Source: Pseudomonas pharyngis (GTDB lineage: Bacteria > Pseudomonadota > Gammaproteobacteria > Pseudomonadales > Pseudomonadaceae). From it: a stretch of 64,000 nucleotides of DNA. The stretch is from assembly GCF_021602345.1 (NCBI RefSeq), contig NZ_BQID01000002.1, positions 620,001 to 684,000 on the forward strand, given 5' to 3'. How positions within the stretch are numbered: position 1 is the first letter of the stretch; each line of letters opens with the position of its first letter. Positions 35,239-43,542 of this stretch are shown here, piece by piece. The notes under the pieces are model-generated. The model was given only the letters and a program-made list of their open reading frames with translations, did not search any database and was not told where the DNA came from. Made by a program: the position numbers and the translations under genes.

Positions 35239-36561
35239 TCAATCGTGACGATCAAGCCTGGCTTTGAGCGACTCGAGCATGCGCGCTCTCTTTTCTGAAT
35301 CTTCCAGCAGACGCTGGCGTGCAGCGGGCAAGGTACGCAGAAACTCCTTACCACGCGCCTTGATCTGCGAAGCGACATCATCATCGCCAAACAAAACCGA
35401 ATGATATTCGAGCTTGCTCACAAAGCGCTGGGTTTCCTTGGACTCGACATCCGTTTGTGTGAGTTGCTTATCCAGTTGGCTCCAGAACTCATCCGTGTTG
35501 ATCCACTGGCCCAACGCCCTGCATTCGGACTCGAGCCGGGCGTGATGCTGTTCGATTCCCATGGTGAAGATCTTTTTGACCTTCTTTATTGTCGGCTGCC
35601 GCAACACATCCAGAAGACCATTCAGCGGAAGATCACTTCGCTTGGCAAGCACCAGAAGCAGGTCAAGATCAAGCATGAAGCTCACTGCGACCTCCCGATA
35701 GCTGGCGTACAGATCCCGACCATGGGCAATGCGATTGCGACGAATTGGCATGATGAAGAGGAGGTACTCCATGCCGATTAGATCGGTGTGCTTCTGAATC
35801 GTCTTGAGCAGTTGATTGAGAGCAGCTCTCTCACTCATCGACTCCTTCAAGCCAAGCGTCTGGCAGATGCCGTGAATGGTCCCCTCGATAAACGGCGGCA
35901 GGATGAACGACAACGAAATGTAATCACGTTCCTTGAAGCGCTCGACGATGTGCTCTACGAGATCGCCCTTGCCAGCAACATGAATGTCGTTACGGCCAGC
36001 CTCCAAGAACCTCGGAATGATGCTGTCCTCGATGTACCAATCGGCTACCTGGTAGTAGTCATCGCTCACCTCCCGGTCCTTGTAGTACGCCCGGATTTGG
36101 TCGATGTTTTCGTAGTACGTAGGTACAGGTAGCGACAGGAAGCGAAAATCCATTTCCTCCAGGAGATCGGGATCGAAGTTTCGGGTTTTCCGATTACGGA
36201 ACCGATAGCTATAGGTGAGGGCATCATCGAGACTCGGCGGCCTCAAGCCCATGAGTGACCCGAGGCCAAACATCTTCTCTCCCTCAGGTCTCCATTGAAT
36301 CGCGAGACTGAGCGAAGCGTTCTCGAGTTGAACCTTGATGTACTCGTCAATTTCGGCCGCCGCAGCCTCGTTCTTCTGGAGAAAGTACTCCAACGCACGT
36401 TTGCGATATCGCTGCTCTTGAGTACGACTATCGTCGTCCTCAGGAACAGCCGGAGCGTCGAGCTCGGCCTTTATCCGTCCAATCTGCTCGTTGATAGAGC
36501 TACGATCCTTCTCTATTTCTACGAGCAGTTTTGCTTTTACTTCGGCGGCTTCCTCGTGCAT
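35239..36561 (-). CDS. HEPN-motif protein, putative RNase effector
   Basis: The 440-residue protein starts with an acidic coiled coil (about 1-80). A domain with DALTYSYRFRNRKTRNFDPD and VADWYIEDSIIPRFLEAGRND follows. Next is an all-helical region carrying the HEPN RNase signature R-N-x3-H: RNRIAHG (R275, N276, H280), and then a second helical region to the end. HEPN domains with RNxxxH are metal-independent RNases used in toxins and phage defence. It heads the minus-strand set HEPN / HEPN-RES fragment / helicase / DUF4062, which suggests the effector of that locus. DUF4209-like proteins share this layout, but I cannot confirm membership. Confidence 0.68.
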   Translation of the reverse strand: MHEEAAEVKAKLLVEIEKDRSSINEQIGRIKAELDAPAVPEDDDSRTQEQRYRKRALEYFLQKNEAAAAEIDEYIKVQLENASLSLAIQWRPEGEKMFGLGSLMGLRPPSLDDALTYSYRFRNRKTRNFDPDLLEEMDFRFLSLPVPTYYENIDQIRAYYKDREVSDDYYQVADWYIEDSIIPRFLEAGRNDIHVAGKGDLVEHIVERFKERDYISLSFILPPFIEGTIHGICQTLGLKESMSERAALNQLLKTIQKHTDLIGMEYLLFIMPIRRNRIAHGRDLYASYREVAVSFMLDLDLLLVLAKRSDLPLNGLLDVLRQPTIKKVKKIFTMGIEQHHARLESECRALGQWINTDEFWSQLDKQLTQTDVESKETQRFVSKLEYHSVLFGDDDVASQIKARGKEFLRTLPAARQRLLEDSEKRARMLESLKARLDRHD

Positions 36562-36660
36562 TTCAATGTCCTTGTGTAACGCCTTTTGAACGGCCGCCCA
36601 CGAGTCGCCATGGCAGCCTTGGGGCTGAGTAGTATAAGGAAGTCCGAGACGCCGTCACCT

Positions 36661-36906
36661 TCAATTGACGCTCCACAGTTGATCCAGGTGCAAGGTGAAA
36701 TTCCTGCTCATCAACTCACGGCTCATTCCACGACCAGGCTCGGCAGGTACGATTCCAGAGCGCACCGTGCCTCTCCCACAGCGTGCGTTGATGGCATCCA
36801 TCGTCCGTATCGCGTTACCGTTACGTCCGGGCTGAGTCTGAGCGAATAGGTCTCCTGTGAACTCGCCGGGCTGCTGCCGACGCATTGCAGCATAAAAATA
36901 CTGCAA
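36661..36906 (-). pseudogene. umuC: 3' fragment of umuC (DNA polymerase V catalytic subunit)
   Basis: On the minus strand, GDLFAQTQPGRNGNAIRTMD, then AINARCGRGTVRSGIVPAEP and RELMSRNFTLHLDQLWSV match the C-terminal (DUF4113) tail of UmuC proteins as I remember it. Only about 80 residues remain. The upstream part, including the polymerase core, is absent from the window, and the expected Trp near PAEPxW reads as G-R. Upstream (36907-37486) I see no gene, only a tandem repeat. The scrap implies an umuDC-carrying element once ended here. Confidence 0.7.
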
Positions 36907-37043
36907 CGCAACGCCGAAGCAGGATGAGGACTGTCACAAGAACATTAAATACTGACTTCAGGGCGTACACTGAAAGCTAGCCAAAGCCACACTGGTGTTT
37001 ATCAGGAATCGCCATTCACGATCGCTAGCACAGCCGATGCAAG

Positions 37044-37067
37044 TGGGGGCACAAATGGGGGCACAAC
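37044..37067. repeat. Tandem 12-mer repeat, two copies
   Basis: TGGGGGCACAAA is followed directly by TGGGGGCACAAC, with a weaker relative (TTGGGGGCATA) at about 37226. It sits in a 580-bp gene-free stretch between the umuC scrap and hxsD, followed by eight T. It could be a boundary, recombination or protein-binding site; nothing else in the stretch was recognisable. Confidence 0.45.
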
Positions 37068-37486
37068 TCTTTTTTTTCGATCTGAAATAACCGTCCTAGA
37101 GCCATGTCAAAATGTTTTTTGGGGATCCGGATAGTCTTTAGGCGCCGCCTGATAGGCTGTTCGGCTGATCATTTCTGCCTTTCCACAAACCATGGAGCTC
37201 CATTCACTTCCAATGGATTGCTACATTGGGGGCATATCTGAGGACATGCTTTGGATGGGTTGAAAAGGATGCCCCCAGCCTGAAGGCCAAGCAGGCTATA
37301 GATGAGGATGGGTTGACTGAGGGAGATATGAACCCTCGACCCTACCCCGTATCATTCCGAGCCGTAGTTAGCGCACCACCCACCACGCTGGACAAATGCG
37401 TGCAAATGTAAAAAATTATGGTGGCACAATGCCTCGGAAACCGACAATATCCACACGTTCCCAACGGATTTGAAGGACCGGTTCCG

Positions 37487-37786
37487 ATGACATGGCCAGT
37501 CACGCTGAAACTCGACAACGCAGCCTACCCGCTCAGCGTGGTGCAACGCGCCGCTTATTCCCTGGCCGACACTGTCACGATCCAGGTCGGTATTGAAGCC
37601 AATCAGATAAGCCTCACGGCCCACCCCGCTGAAGCAAGGCTAACGCTTTCCCCGGAGCAGGCTCACTCGCTGATCCTTCAGCATCTGAACGACTTCGCCC
37701 TCCGCGACCATATCAACCGCGAAACAGCAGGGCTGCGCGAAGTCCTGGCCCGAGCCGCGCTCGCTGGATGTGGGGTTTCGCAGTGA
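37487..37786 (+). CDS. hxsD: His-Xaa-Ser system protein HxsD
   Basis: The 99-residue small protein (MTWPVTLKLDNAAYPLSVVQ, then AAYSLADTVTIQVGI) has a helix-strand layout with a conserved middle, ISLTAHPAEARLTLSPEQA. HxsD is the small partner found with two radical SAM enzymes and an HxS-repeat target in the TIGRFAM-defined His-Xaa-Ser system. The ATG at 37487 has GAAGGA about 10 bases upstream; a longer frame starts at 37418 but lacks a site. The stop overlaps the GTG of hxsB (GTGA), so translation is coupled. Its biochemical role is unknown; a substrate-delivery or recognition role is inferred. Confidence 0.85.
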   Translation: MTWPVTLKLDNAAYPLSVVQRAAYSLADTVTIQVGIEANQISLTAHPAEARLTLSPEQAHSLILQHLNDFALRDHINRETAGLREVLARAALAGCGVSQ

Positions 37787-39270
37787 CACTGATTGCGACA
37801 GACGCCAAGCACTACCGCTTGCTGCCTTTTCGTTTCATGCGCATGAACACGGGACATGACCGTGACATCCTACTCACCTCCGATACCGGTGAGTACATGC
37901 ACGTGAACGACGCGCAATTACGAGCCCTCAGTTACTTCGACGTTCAAGCAAGTACGCCTTTTTACAAGGACCTGCTGGCCCGCCACTTCATCTACGAACC
38001 AGGCCGCCACGACCCGTTCCCGGAAATGGCCGCGCAGTATCGCAGCCGCAAGGACTTCATCTTCCAGGGCCCTGCACTGCACTTGTTCGTGGTTACATTG
38101 CGCTGCAACCACACCTGCCAGTACTGCCAGGTGTCGCGGGCCCCTCTGGGAGGATCCGGCCACGACCTGTCGGAAGCGGATGCACTGGCGGCGGTCGATC
38201 GCCTGTTCGAATCGAACGCTCCCGCCCTGACTGTGGAGTTTCAGGGTGGCGAGCCGCTTCTGGCCTTCGAGCGCGTCCGCCAGATTGTCGAATGGGTCGT
38301 TGAACGGAACGTGGTCGAACAACGGGATATCCAGTTCGTCATCACCACCACGCTGCACCACCTGACGGAGGAAATACTCGATTTCGCAGAACAAAATCGC
38401 ATCCAGTTTTCGACCTCGCTCGATGGGCCGGCGCCCTTGCACAATGCCAACCGCCCTACCCCGTCACGAGACTCCTACGAACGCACTGTAAAAGGCATCC
38501 AGTGGGTCCGTGAGCGCCTTGGCCATGATGCAGTTTCCGCGCTGACCACGCTGACTTCAAGAAGCCTCGAACAACCTGAAGCGATCATCGATGAGTATGT
38601 AAGCCAGGGCTTCTCCAGCATCTCGCTTCGGCCTCTGAGCCCTTATGGGTTTGCCACCAAGAGTGCCCATCGACTTGATTACCCTATTGAGCGATACCTG
38701 GCCTTCTACAAGAAGGCGCTGGCCTATTTGCTGCATATCAACCAACAGGGCGTATACCTCTCAGAGAGTTATACGAGCTTGTTGCTGAAGAATATCCTGA
38801 CACCCTTCTCCTCCGGCTATGTAGACCTGCGCTCCCCCACTGGCGCAGGCACTGCGGCGCTGGTCTACAACTATGATGGTTACGTCTATCCCTCGGACGA
38901 AGCCCGAATGTTGCTGGAGATGGGTGAAGACGGCTTGAGGCTCGGCACCGTGCAGCAACCCTTGTCTGAATTACTCGCATCGCCCGTTATGAATGCGTTG
39001 CTCGCCAGTGGTGTAGCAGAGGCGCTGCCGGGCTGCTCCGATTGCGCACTTGTCCCGTACTGTGGTGCTGATCCCGTCGAACACTATGCCCGCCAAGCTG
39101 ACCCGATCGGACACCGAGTGTTCAGCAGCTTCTGCAAGAAGAACATGGGGCTGCTGAAGCATCTTTTCGGCCTGCTTTGCGATGGCGACGACAACGTGCA
39201 GAGAGTGTTGCTGTCTTGGTTGAACAGGCGCTCTTACAACGATGTCCGGTTCCCGGGTTACAGGGGCTGA
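37783..39270 (+). CDS. hxsB: His-Xaa-Ser system radical SAM maturase HxsB
   Basis: The 495-residue radical SAM enzyme has the cluster motif CNHTCQYC (C108, C112, C115), then EFQGGEPLLAF for the GGE SAM-binding motif. A C-terminal SPASM-like cluster site GCSDCALVPYCGADP (from C418) and a later FCKK would bind extra Fe-S. It would modify HxsA residues by radical chemistry. The GTG at 37783 overlaps the hxsD stop; an in-frame ATG at 37768 is the alternative. The stop overlaps the next ATG (TGATG). Confidence 0.92.
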   Translation: MTLIATDAKHYRLLPFRFMRMNTGHDRDILLTSDTGEYMHVNDAQLRALSYFDVQASTPFYKDLLARHFIYEPGRHDPFPEMAAQYRSRKDFIFQGPALHLFVVTLRCNHTCQYCQVSRAPLGGSGHDLSEADALAAVDRLFESNAPALTVEFQGGEPLLAFERVRQIVEWVVERNVVEQRDIQFVITTTLHHLTEEILDFAEQNRIQFSTSLDGPAPLHNANRPTPSRDSYERTVKGIQWVRERLGHDAVSALTTLTSRSLEQPEAIIDEYVSQGFSSISLRPLSPYGFATKSAHRLDYPIERYLAFYKKALAYLLHINQQGVYLSESYTSLLLKNILTPFSSGYVDLRSPTGAGTAALVYNYDGYVYPSDEARMLLEMGEDGLRLGTVQQPLSELLASPVMNALLASGVAEALPGCSDCALVPYCGADPVEHYARQADPIGHRVFSSFCKKNMGLLKHLFGLLCDGDDNVQRVLLSWLNRRSYNDVRFPGYRG

Positions 39271-40505
39271 TGGCGATGCTGCGCAAAGATACCCACTTCG
39301 AAATCCATCACCTGAATGAGCCGAAACTGCTCAAGGTCATCACTCTGGATGAGTTCATCGAACAAGGCCTGGCTGTTTGTGCCGGAAGCGCTGAGTTCGG
39401 TGACCTGCTGCTTTGGCTGCCAAACGAAGAACGGCTACGGAACCCGCATCTGCTCTCATTACCAGTGGGTGGATTCCTGATCCCGGAGCCATTGATTGGC
39501 GACTTCGACAGCGCGCGGCCACACCTGCACACCCCTAAAGATGCGGATGTCGTGCAGCCCGGCGATGTCATTGCCATCACACCAGGCAACGCGATGGTGC
39601 GAGTGCTCTATCGACGAGGCTCAGACAGCAACCTGCTGTTCATGACCGATCGTTGCAATAGCCTCTGTCTGATGTGCTCGCAGCCGCCCAAAGATATCGA
39701 TGACCGTTGGCACATCGAGGAGAACCTACGGCTGATCGACCTGATGGACCCGGGCGAGGAAAATCTGGGAATCAGCGGCGGAGAACCAACGCTTTATCGC
39801 GACGGCCTGCTCGAAATCCTGGCCAAGTGCAAAGCCGTTTTGCCGCAGAAACCCATTCATGTGCTCAGCAACGGGCGTCTGTTCCAAGACCCGAGCTGGA
39901 TCGCAGCGCTCTCTGCCATCGGCCACCCTCAGTTGAGCTGGGGCATCCCGCTGTATGCCGACAATGCCGAAGACCATGACCATGTGGTGCAGGCTCCAGG
40001 CGCGTTCAGCGAAACCCTGCAAGGTCTTTACAACCTGGCGCGCGCAAACCAGATCATCGAGATACGCGTGGTGCTCAATCGCCTGACCACGCCACGCTTG
40101 CCCGAACTCGCCCACTACGTGTTCAGGAACCTGCCCTTCGTGCGGCATGTTGCGCTGATGGGTATCGAAAGTACCGGCCTGGCCAGGAAGAACTACGAAG
40201 AACTATGGGTTGACCCGCTGGACTATCAAGAGTCGTTGAGCCAGGCCGTGTATTTCCTGTTCAACCGCGGAGTGCCGGTTTCGATCTACAACTTGCCCCT
40301 GTGCCTGATCCCGGCCCACCTCTCGCGTTTCGCCCGCCAAAGCATCTCGGACTGGAAGAACCTGTTCATCGATACCTGCCAGCAATGCGCTGCCGTCAAA
40401 CATTGCTCTGGCTTCTTCAGATCCCACACCGACCGCTGGCAGAGCCGCGGCGTCCAACTACTATCGACCGAGGCCTTTAGCGCCTATGCAAGGAGTGCAC
40501 AGTGA
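39270..40505 (+). CDS. hxsC: His-Xaa-Ser system radical SAM maturase HxsC
   Basis: The 411-residue second radical SAM enzyme has CNSLCLMC (C129, C133, C136) followed by GISGGEPTLYRDG, the SAM-binding GGE motif. A C-terminal CQQCAAVKHCSGFF suits an auxiliary cluster. It acts with HxsB on HxsA. I chose the ATG at 39270, which overlaps the hxsB stop, over the longer open frame. Its own stop overlaps the GTG of hxsA, so the four genes form a fully coupled operon. Confidence 0.92.
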   Translation: MAMLRKDTHFEIHHLNEPKLLKVITLDEFIEQGLAVCAGSAEFGDLLLWLPNEERLRNPHLLSLPVGGFLIPEPLIGDFDSARPHLHTPKDADVVQPGDVIAITPGNAMVRVLYRRGSDSNLLFMTDRCNSLCLMCSQPPKDIDDRWHIEENLRLIDLMDPGEENLGISGGEPTLYRDGLLEILAKCKAVLPQKPIHVLSNGRLFQDPSWIAALSAIGHPQLSWGIPLYADNAEDHDHVVQAPGAFSETLQGLYNLARANQIIEIRVVLNRLTTPRLPELAHYVFRNLPFVRHVALMGIESTGLARKNYEELWVDPLDYQESLSQAVYFLFNRGVPVSIYNLPLCLIPAHLSRFARQSISDWKNLFIDTCQQCAAVKHCSGFFRSHTDRWQSRGVQLLSTEAFSAYARSAQ

Positions 40506-41110
40506 AATTGCTCGACCGCTGGAAAGTCCTGATCAGTGGGATCAGCTTGCTGCCAATGGCAGGTACCACCCTGGCACAGGCGGGCCATCTGTCGCTCGCC
40601 GATGCGAACTGGCAACCCAAAGACAAGCTACAGCCCCCGGTATTTGCCGATACGCTCAATGCGCCAGACACCGTCAACATCTATGCGGCACATCGCTCGC
40701 ACAGTTCGCACCGATCCCACAGTTCGCACAGTTCTCACTACAGCGGCTCGAGTGGCTATAGCGCACCTCGCTACTACAGCCCACCCGCTACCAGTACCCG
40801 AAGCTACAGCGCGCCGAGTGCTTCGAGCAGCACGTCAAGCAGCAACAGCCTTTATCAGTCGTCTGGCACTACCAGCGGGACAAGTTCGAGCACTTCAAAG
40901 AGCCGCGCGACCAATGAGCAGAAAAGCAACCTGGTCACCCGTGTGCAGACCGCGCTGATGGTGCGCCAGTATTACCAAGGCACCATTGATGGGGTGATGG
41001 GCAAGGCGACACGTGGTGCGTTGATGGCCTTTCAGATGGACAGTGGGCTGACCGTGAATGGCCGGATGGATACGCCATCGTTGAATGCGTTGGGTATCAA
41101 GATTCCATAA
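40502..41110 (+). CDS. hxsA: His-Xaa-Ser repeat protein HxsA with peptidoglycan-binding domain
   Basis: This 202-residue exported protein has a signal peptide (cleavage near TTLAQA, about residue 26) and a leader region. Six tandem HxS triplets (HRS HSS HRS HSS HSS HYS, residues 64-81) follow, then a Ser/Tyr-rich low-complexity stretch (82-135). The C-terminal peptidoglycan-binding fold (VQTALMVRQYYQGTIDGVMG, about 142-200) would anchor it at the wall. It is the presumed target of HxsB and HxsC; the modified repeats would face the periplasm or outside. Translation starts at a GTG overlapping the hxsC stop. Confidence 0.93.
   Translation: MKLLDRWKVLISGISLLPMAGTTLAQAGHLSLADANWQPKDKLQPPVFADTLNAPDTVNIYAAHRSHSSHRSHSSHSSHYSGSSGYSAPRYYSPPATSTRSYSAPSASSSTSSSNSLYQSSGTTSGTSSSTSKSRATNEQKSNLVTRVQTALMVRQYYQGTIDGVMGKATRGALMAFQMDSGLTVNGRMDTPSLNALGIKIP
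40691..40744 (+). repeat. Six H-x-S codon triplets in hxsA
   Basis: Six 9-base units (CAT/CAC, any codon, Ser codon) encode the target repeats, HRS-HSS-HRS-HSS-HSS-HYS. The nucleotide copies are near-identical, so copy number may vary by slippage. Confidence 0.85.
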
Positions 41111-41184
41111 ATCGCTCCGTGAGACATCGTATTCTGTTGTATCTCCTGATTACGAACGCGTTCGAAACGGTTTGGCAAACCGGA

Positions 41185-42435
41185 TCAAAGGTGCAACGCG
41201 GGTTTGGCCTGGCGAACGTCATGGCCAGAAGGGACGCGGACCCGCAGCGCAATCAGCAACGCGGCCAGTAGCATCAGCGCGGCCGCTGCGACGAATACGC
41301 TTGCGCTGCCACCGAGGCTGAATACCGCACCGCCAGCGGCCGCGCCTGTTGCGATAGCGGACTGCACAGAGGCCACCACCATGCCTCCGGCGCTTTCCGC
41401 CTGATCAGGTACCGCATTGGCGACCCAGTTCGACCACGCCACCGGCACACCACCAAAGGCCAGACCCCAGATCGCCAGCAATACCGCCTGCCCCGGCACC
41501 GACGCCGGCAACAGCACCAACGCCAATGCTGCGACGCCGACCAGCGCAGGCATCAACACCAGAGTGGCCAGCGGGTAGCGCTCCAGCAGCCTCCCGGCTA
41601 ACAACGTGCCGACGAAGTTCGCCACACCGAACCCCAGCAGCATCAGCGACAACCCTTGCGGGCCGATGCCGGTAGTCCCTTCAAGGAATGGCCGAACATA
41701 AGTGAACATCGCAAAGTGCCCGCTGTGCACCAGTACACAACCGAACATGCCCATGGCGATGCCCGGGCGCAGCAATACCTCCAGAACGGTGCGCAGTCTT
41801 GCCGGCCGGCGCGGCGCGAGGCGCGGCAGAGTGAGAGACTGGAAAGCCAGGGTCACCATGCCTACCGCCGCCGCTGCAAAGAACGCGCTGCGCCAGCCAT
41901 ATAATCCGCCCAGATAACTGCCCAGCGGTACTGCCACGACCGTCCCTATGGCTATGCCGCTGAAAATGATCGACAACGCCCGAGGCAACAGAGCATTCGG
42001 CACCAGGCGCATCGCTACCGCTGCCGCCATGCTCCAGAACCCGCCAAGGGCAATACCCAGCAAGATGCGCATCAACAACAGCACCACGAAGCTGGAAGAA
42101 ACGGCGACCAACAGATTCGAGGCGACCATCAACGTGGAAAAGCCCAACAACACCCAACGTCGGTCGATGCTGCGGGTCAGACCTGGCACCAACAAGCCAG
42201 CGAACAGCGCCACCACGGCTGTTACCGTCACCGCCTGGCCAGCCAGCGCTTCGGACACTCCCAGTTCGGTAGCCATCAGCGTCAACAAACTTGCGGGAAG
42301 GTACTCAGCGGTGAGTAACCCGAACACACCCATTGCCAATGAGAAGACGGCCATCCACGCGGGCGTCGCAGGCTCTACATCCGCACCGACGCCGCAATGG
42401 CGGTCGGATGCGGCGTTACATACACAGTCATTCAT
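41185..42435 (-). CDS. MFS transporter, DHA1-type exporter
   Basis: The 416-residue protein has twelve predicted transmembrane helices. The MFS signatures are visible after helix 2 (GLTRSIDRRWVLLG) and in helix 4-5 (RILLGIALGGFWSMAAAVAMRL). It belongs to the AraJ/NepI-like drug:H+ antiporter type that exports small metabolites or drugs; the substrate is unknown. The ATG at 42435 (MNDCVCNAASDRHCGVG) was chosen over the longer frame. The Cys/His-rich cytoplasmic N-terminus is unusual. It is divergent from an AraC regulator that probably controls it. Downstream, towards hxsA, lies a short inverted repeat (41168-41182) without a T tract. Confidence 0.88.
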   Translation of the reverse strand: MNDCVCNAASDRHCGVGADVEPATPAWMAVFSLAMGVFGLLTAEYLPASLLTLMATELGVSEALAGQAVTVTAVVALFAGLLVPGLTRSIDRRWVLLGFSTLMVASNLLVAVSSSFVVLLLMRILLGIALGGFWSMAAAVAMRLVPNALLPRALSIIFSGIAIGTVVAVPLGSYLGGLYGWRSAFFAAAAVGMVTLAFQSLTLPRLAPRRPARLRTVLEVLLRPGIAMGMFGCVLVHSGHFAMFTYVRPFLEGTTGIGPQGLSLMLLGFGVANFVGTLLAGRLLERYPLATLVLMPALVGVAALALVLLPASVPGQAVLLAIWGLAFGGVPVAWSNWVANAVPDQAESAGGMVVASVQSAIATGAAAGGAVFSLGGSASVFVAAAALMLLAALLIALRVRVPSGHDVRQAKPALHL

Positions 42436-42536
42436 CGCACGGATCTCCCAATGTTCATTGCGAGCCGAGTCTAGGCGCTGAAAACTGGATGATCTATGAT
42501 CCAAAGTCTCTACTTTTTGATCAGAACCCCTGAACG

Positions 42537-43505
42537 ATGTCTGCAGACCAGTTTGCTCTTTCCTCGGACCTCATCAACGAGCTGTTGCGTGGCATGCGCC
42601 TGCGAGGCGTTGAATACCGGCGTATCCAGGCGGGTCCAACGTTCGGATTGAGCTTCGCGGAAAAACCTGGGCACGCCTGGTTCCACTTCATGGCCATCGG
42701 CAATGCGCAATTGCGAATGGAGGACGGCAACAGGTACGCGCTGTCTGCCGGCAACGCCGTGTTCATCTCTCACGGCGCGGCTCATCAACTGTTTTCCCAT
42801 CCGGACGCGCCTGTTCAAGACATCGACGGTCTAGACGGCGAAACCTTGGGTGACACCGTCAGCGCGGTGGATACCGGAGCCGATGCCAGCCCAACGCCGA
42901 GCACTCTTTTGTTCAGCGGTTGCATGGAGTTTGAGCTGGGAAGTATCCATGGCCTTGGCCGGCTGATGCCGGGCCTGATGCTGATTGATGCCGGTGGCCA
43001 GCGTTATCCCGGGCTGGTACCGATCCTGACCACCATGGAGCGCGAGGTCAGCGCCGCCCGCGTGGGCTTTGCCGGCATCCTCGCGCGGTTGGCCGACGTG
43101 GTGGCCGCCATGGTTGTTCGCGGCTGGGTGGAGTGCGCCTGCGGCAATGCTTCGGGGCTGATCGCCGCCTTGCGCGATCCACGCCTGGCCGGTGCACTGC
43201 TTGCGCTCCATCAACAACCGGGCCGCGACTGGACCGTTGCGCAGTTGGCAGAGCACAGCAATATCTCGCGATCGGTATTCGCGGAGCGCTTCCAGGTCAC
43301 GATTGGCATGACTCCGCTGCGCTACGTGACCGAACTGCGAATGCGGCTTGCAAGCCAGTGGCTGACGCTCGAGAGGCTGCCGATCGAAGAGGTGGCGCAG
43401 CGTTTGGGTTATACGTCCCAGGCTGCTTTCAGTCGTGCATTCAAGCGCATTACGGGCAGGACACCGGGCTTGAGTCGCAAGGTGAGGCGGCCCGCACTTA
43501 CTTGA
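42537..43505 (+). CDS. AraC-family transcriptional regulator with cupin domain
   Basis: The 322-residue protein has an N-terminal AraC cupin (cupin_6-like) sensor (GLSFAEKPGHAWFHFMAIG; ALSAGNAVFISHGAAHQLF). A C-terminal double HTH of about 100 residues follows (WTVAQLAEHSNISRSVFAERF; LPIEEVAQRLGYTSQAAFSRAFKRITG). The divergent MFS gene shares a 100-bp intergenic region, so it most likely activates or represses that exporter. The ligand cannot be inferred. Confidence 0.9.
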   Translation: MSADQFALSSDLINELLRGMRLRGVEYRRIQAGPTFGLSFAEKPGHAWFHFMAIGNAQLRMEDGNRYALSAGNAVFISHGAAHQLFSHPDAPVQDIDGLDGETLGDTVSAVDTGADASPTPSTLLFSGCMEFELGSIHGLGRLMPGLMLIDAGGQRYPGLVPILTTMEREVSAARVGFAGILARLADVVAAMVVRGWVECACGNASGLIAALRDPRLAGALLALHQQPGRDWTVAQLAEHSNISRSVFAERFQVTIGMTPLRYVTELRMRLASQWLTLERLPIEEVAQRLGYTSQAAFSRAFKRITGRTPGLSRKVRRPALT

Positions 43506-43542
43506 AGTCGAGCGCAAGGAGTCGACGATCCGTGCCTCTGAC

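Noticed and set aside
37044-37067. CRISPR array or plasmid iterons
   Set aside because: There are only two full units with no spacers, no cas genes and no replication gene nearby.
36907-37486. Hidden tRNA or att site before hxsD
   Set aside because: I could not fold a cloverleaf or find a CCA-ended acceptor; only the 12-mer repeat stands out.
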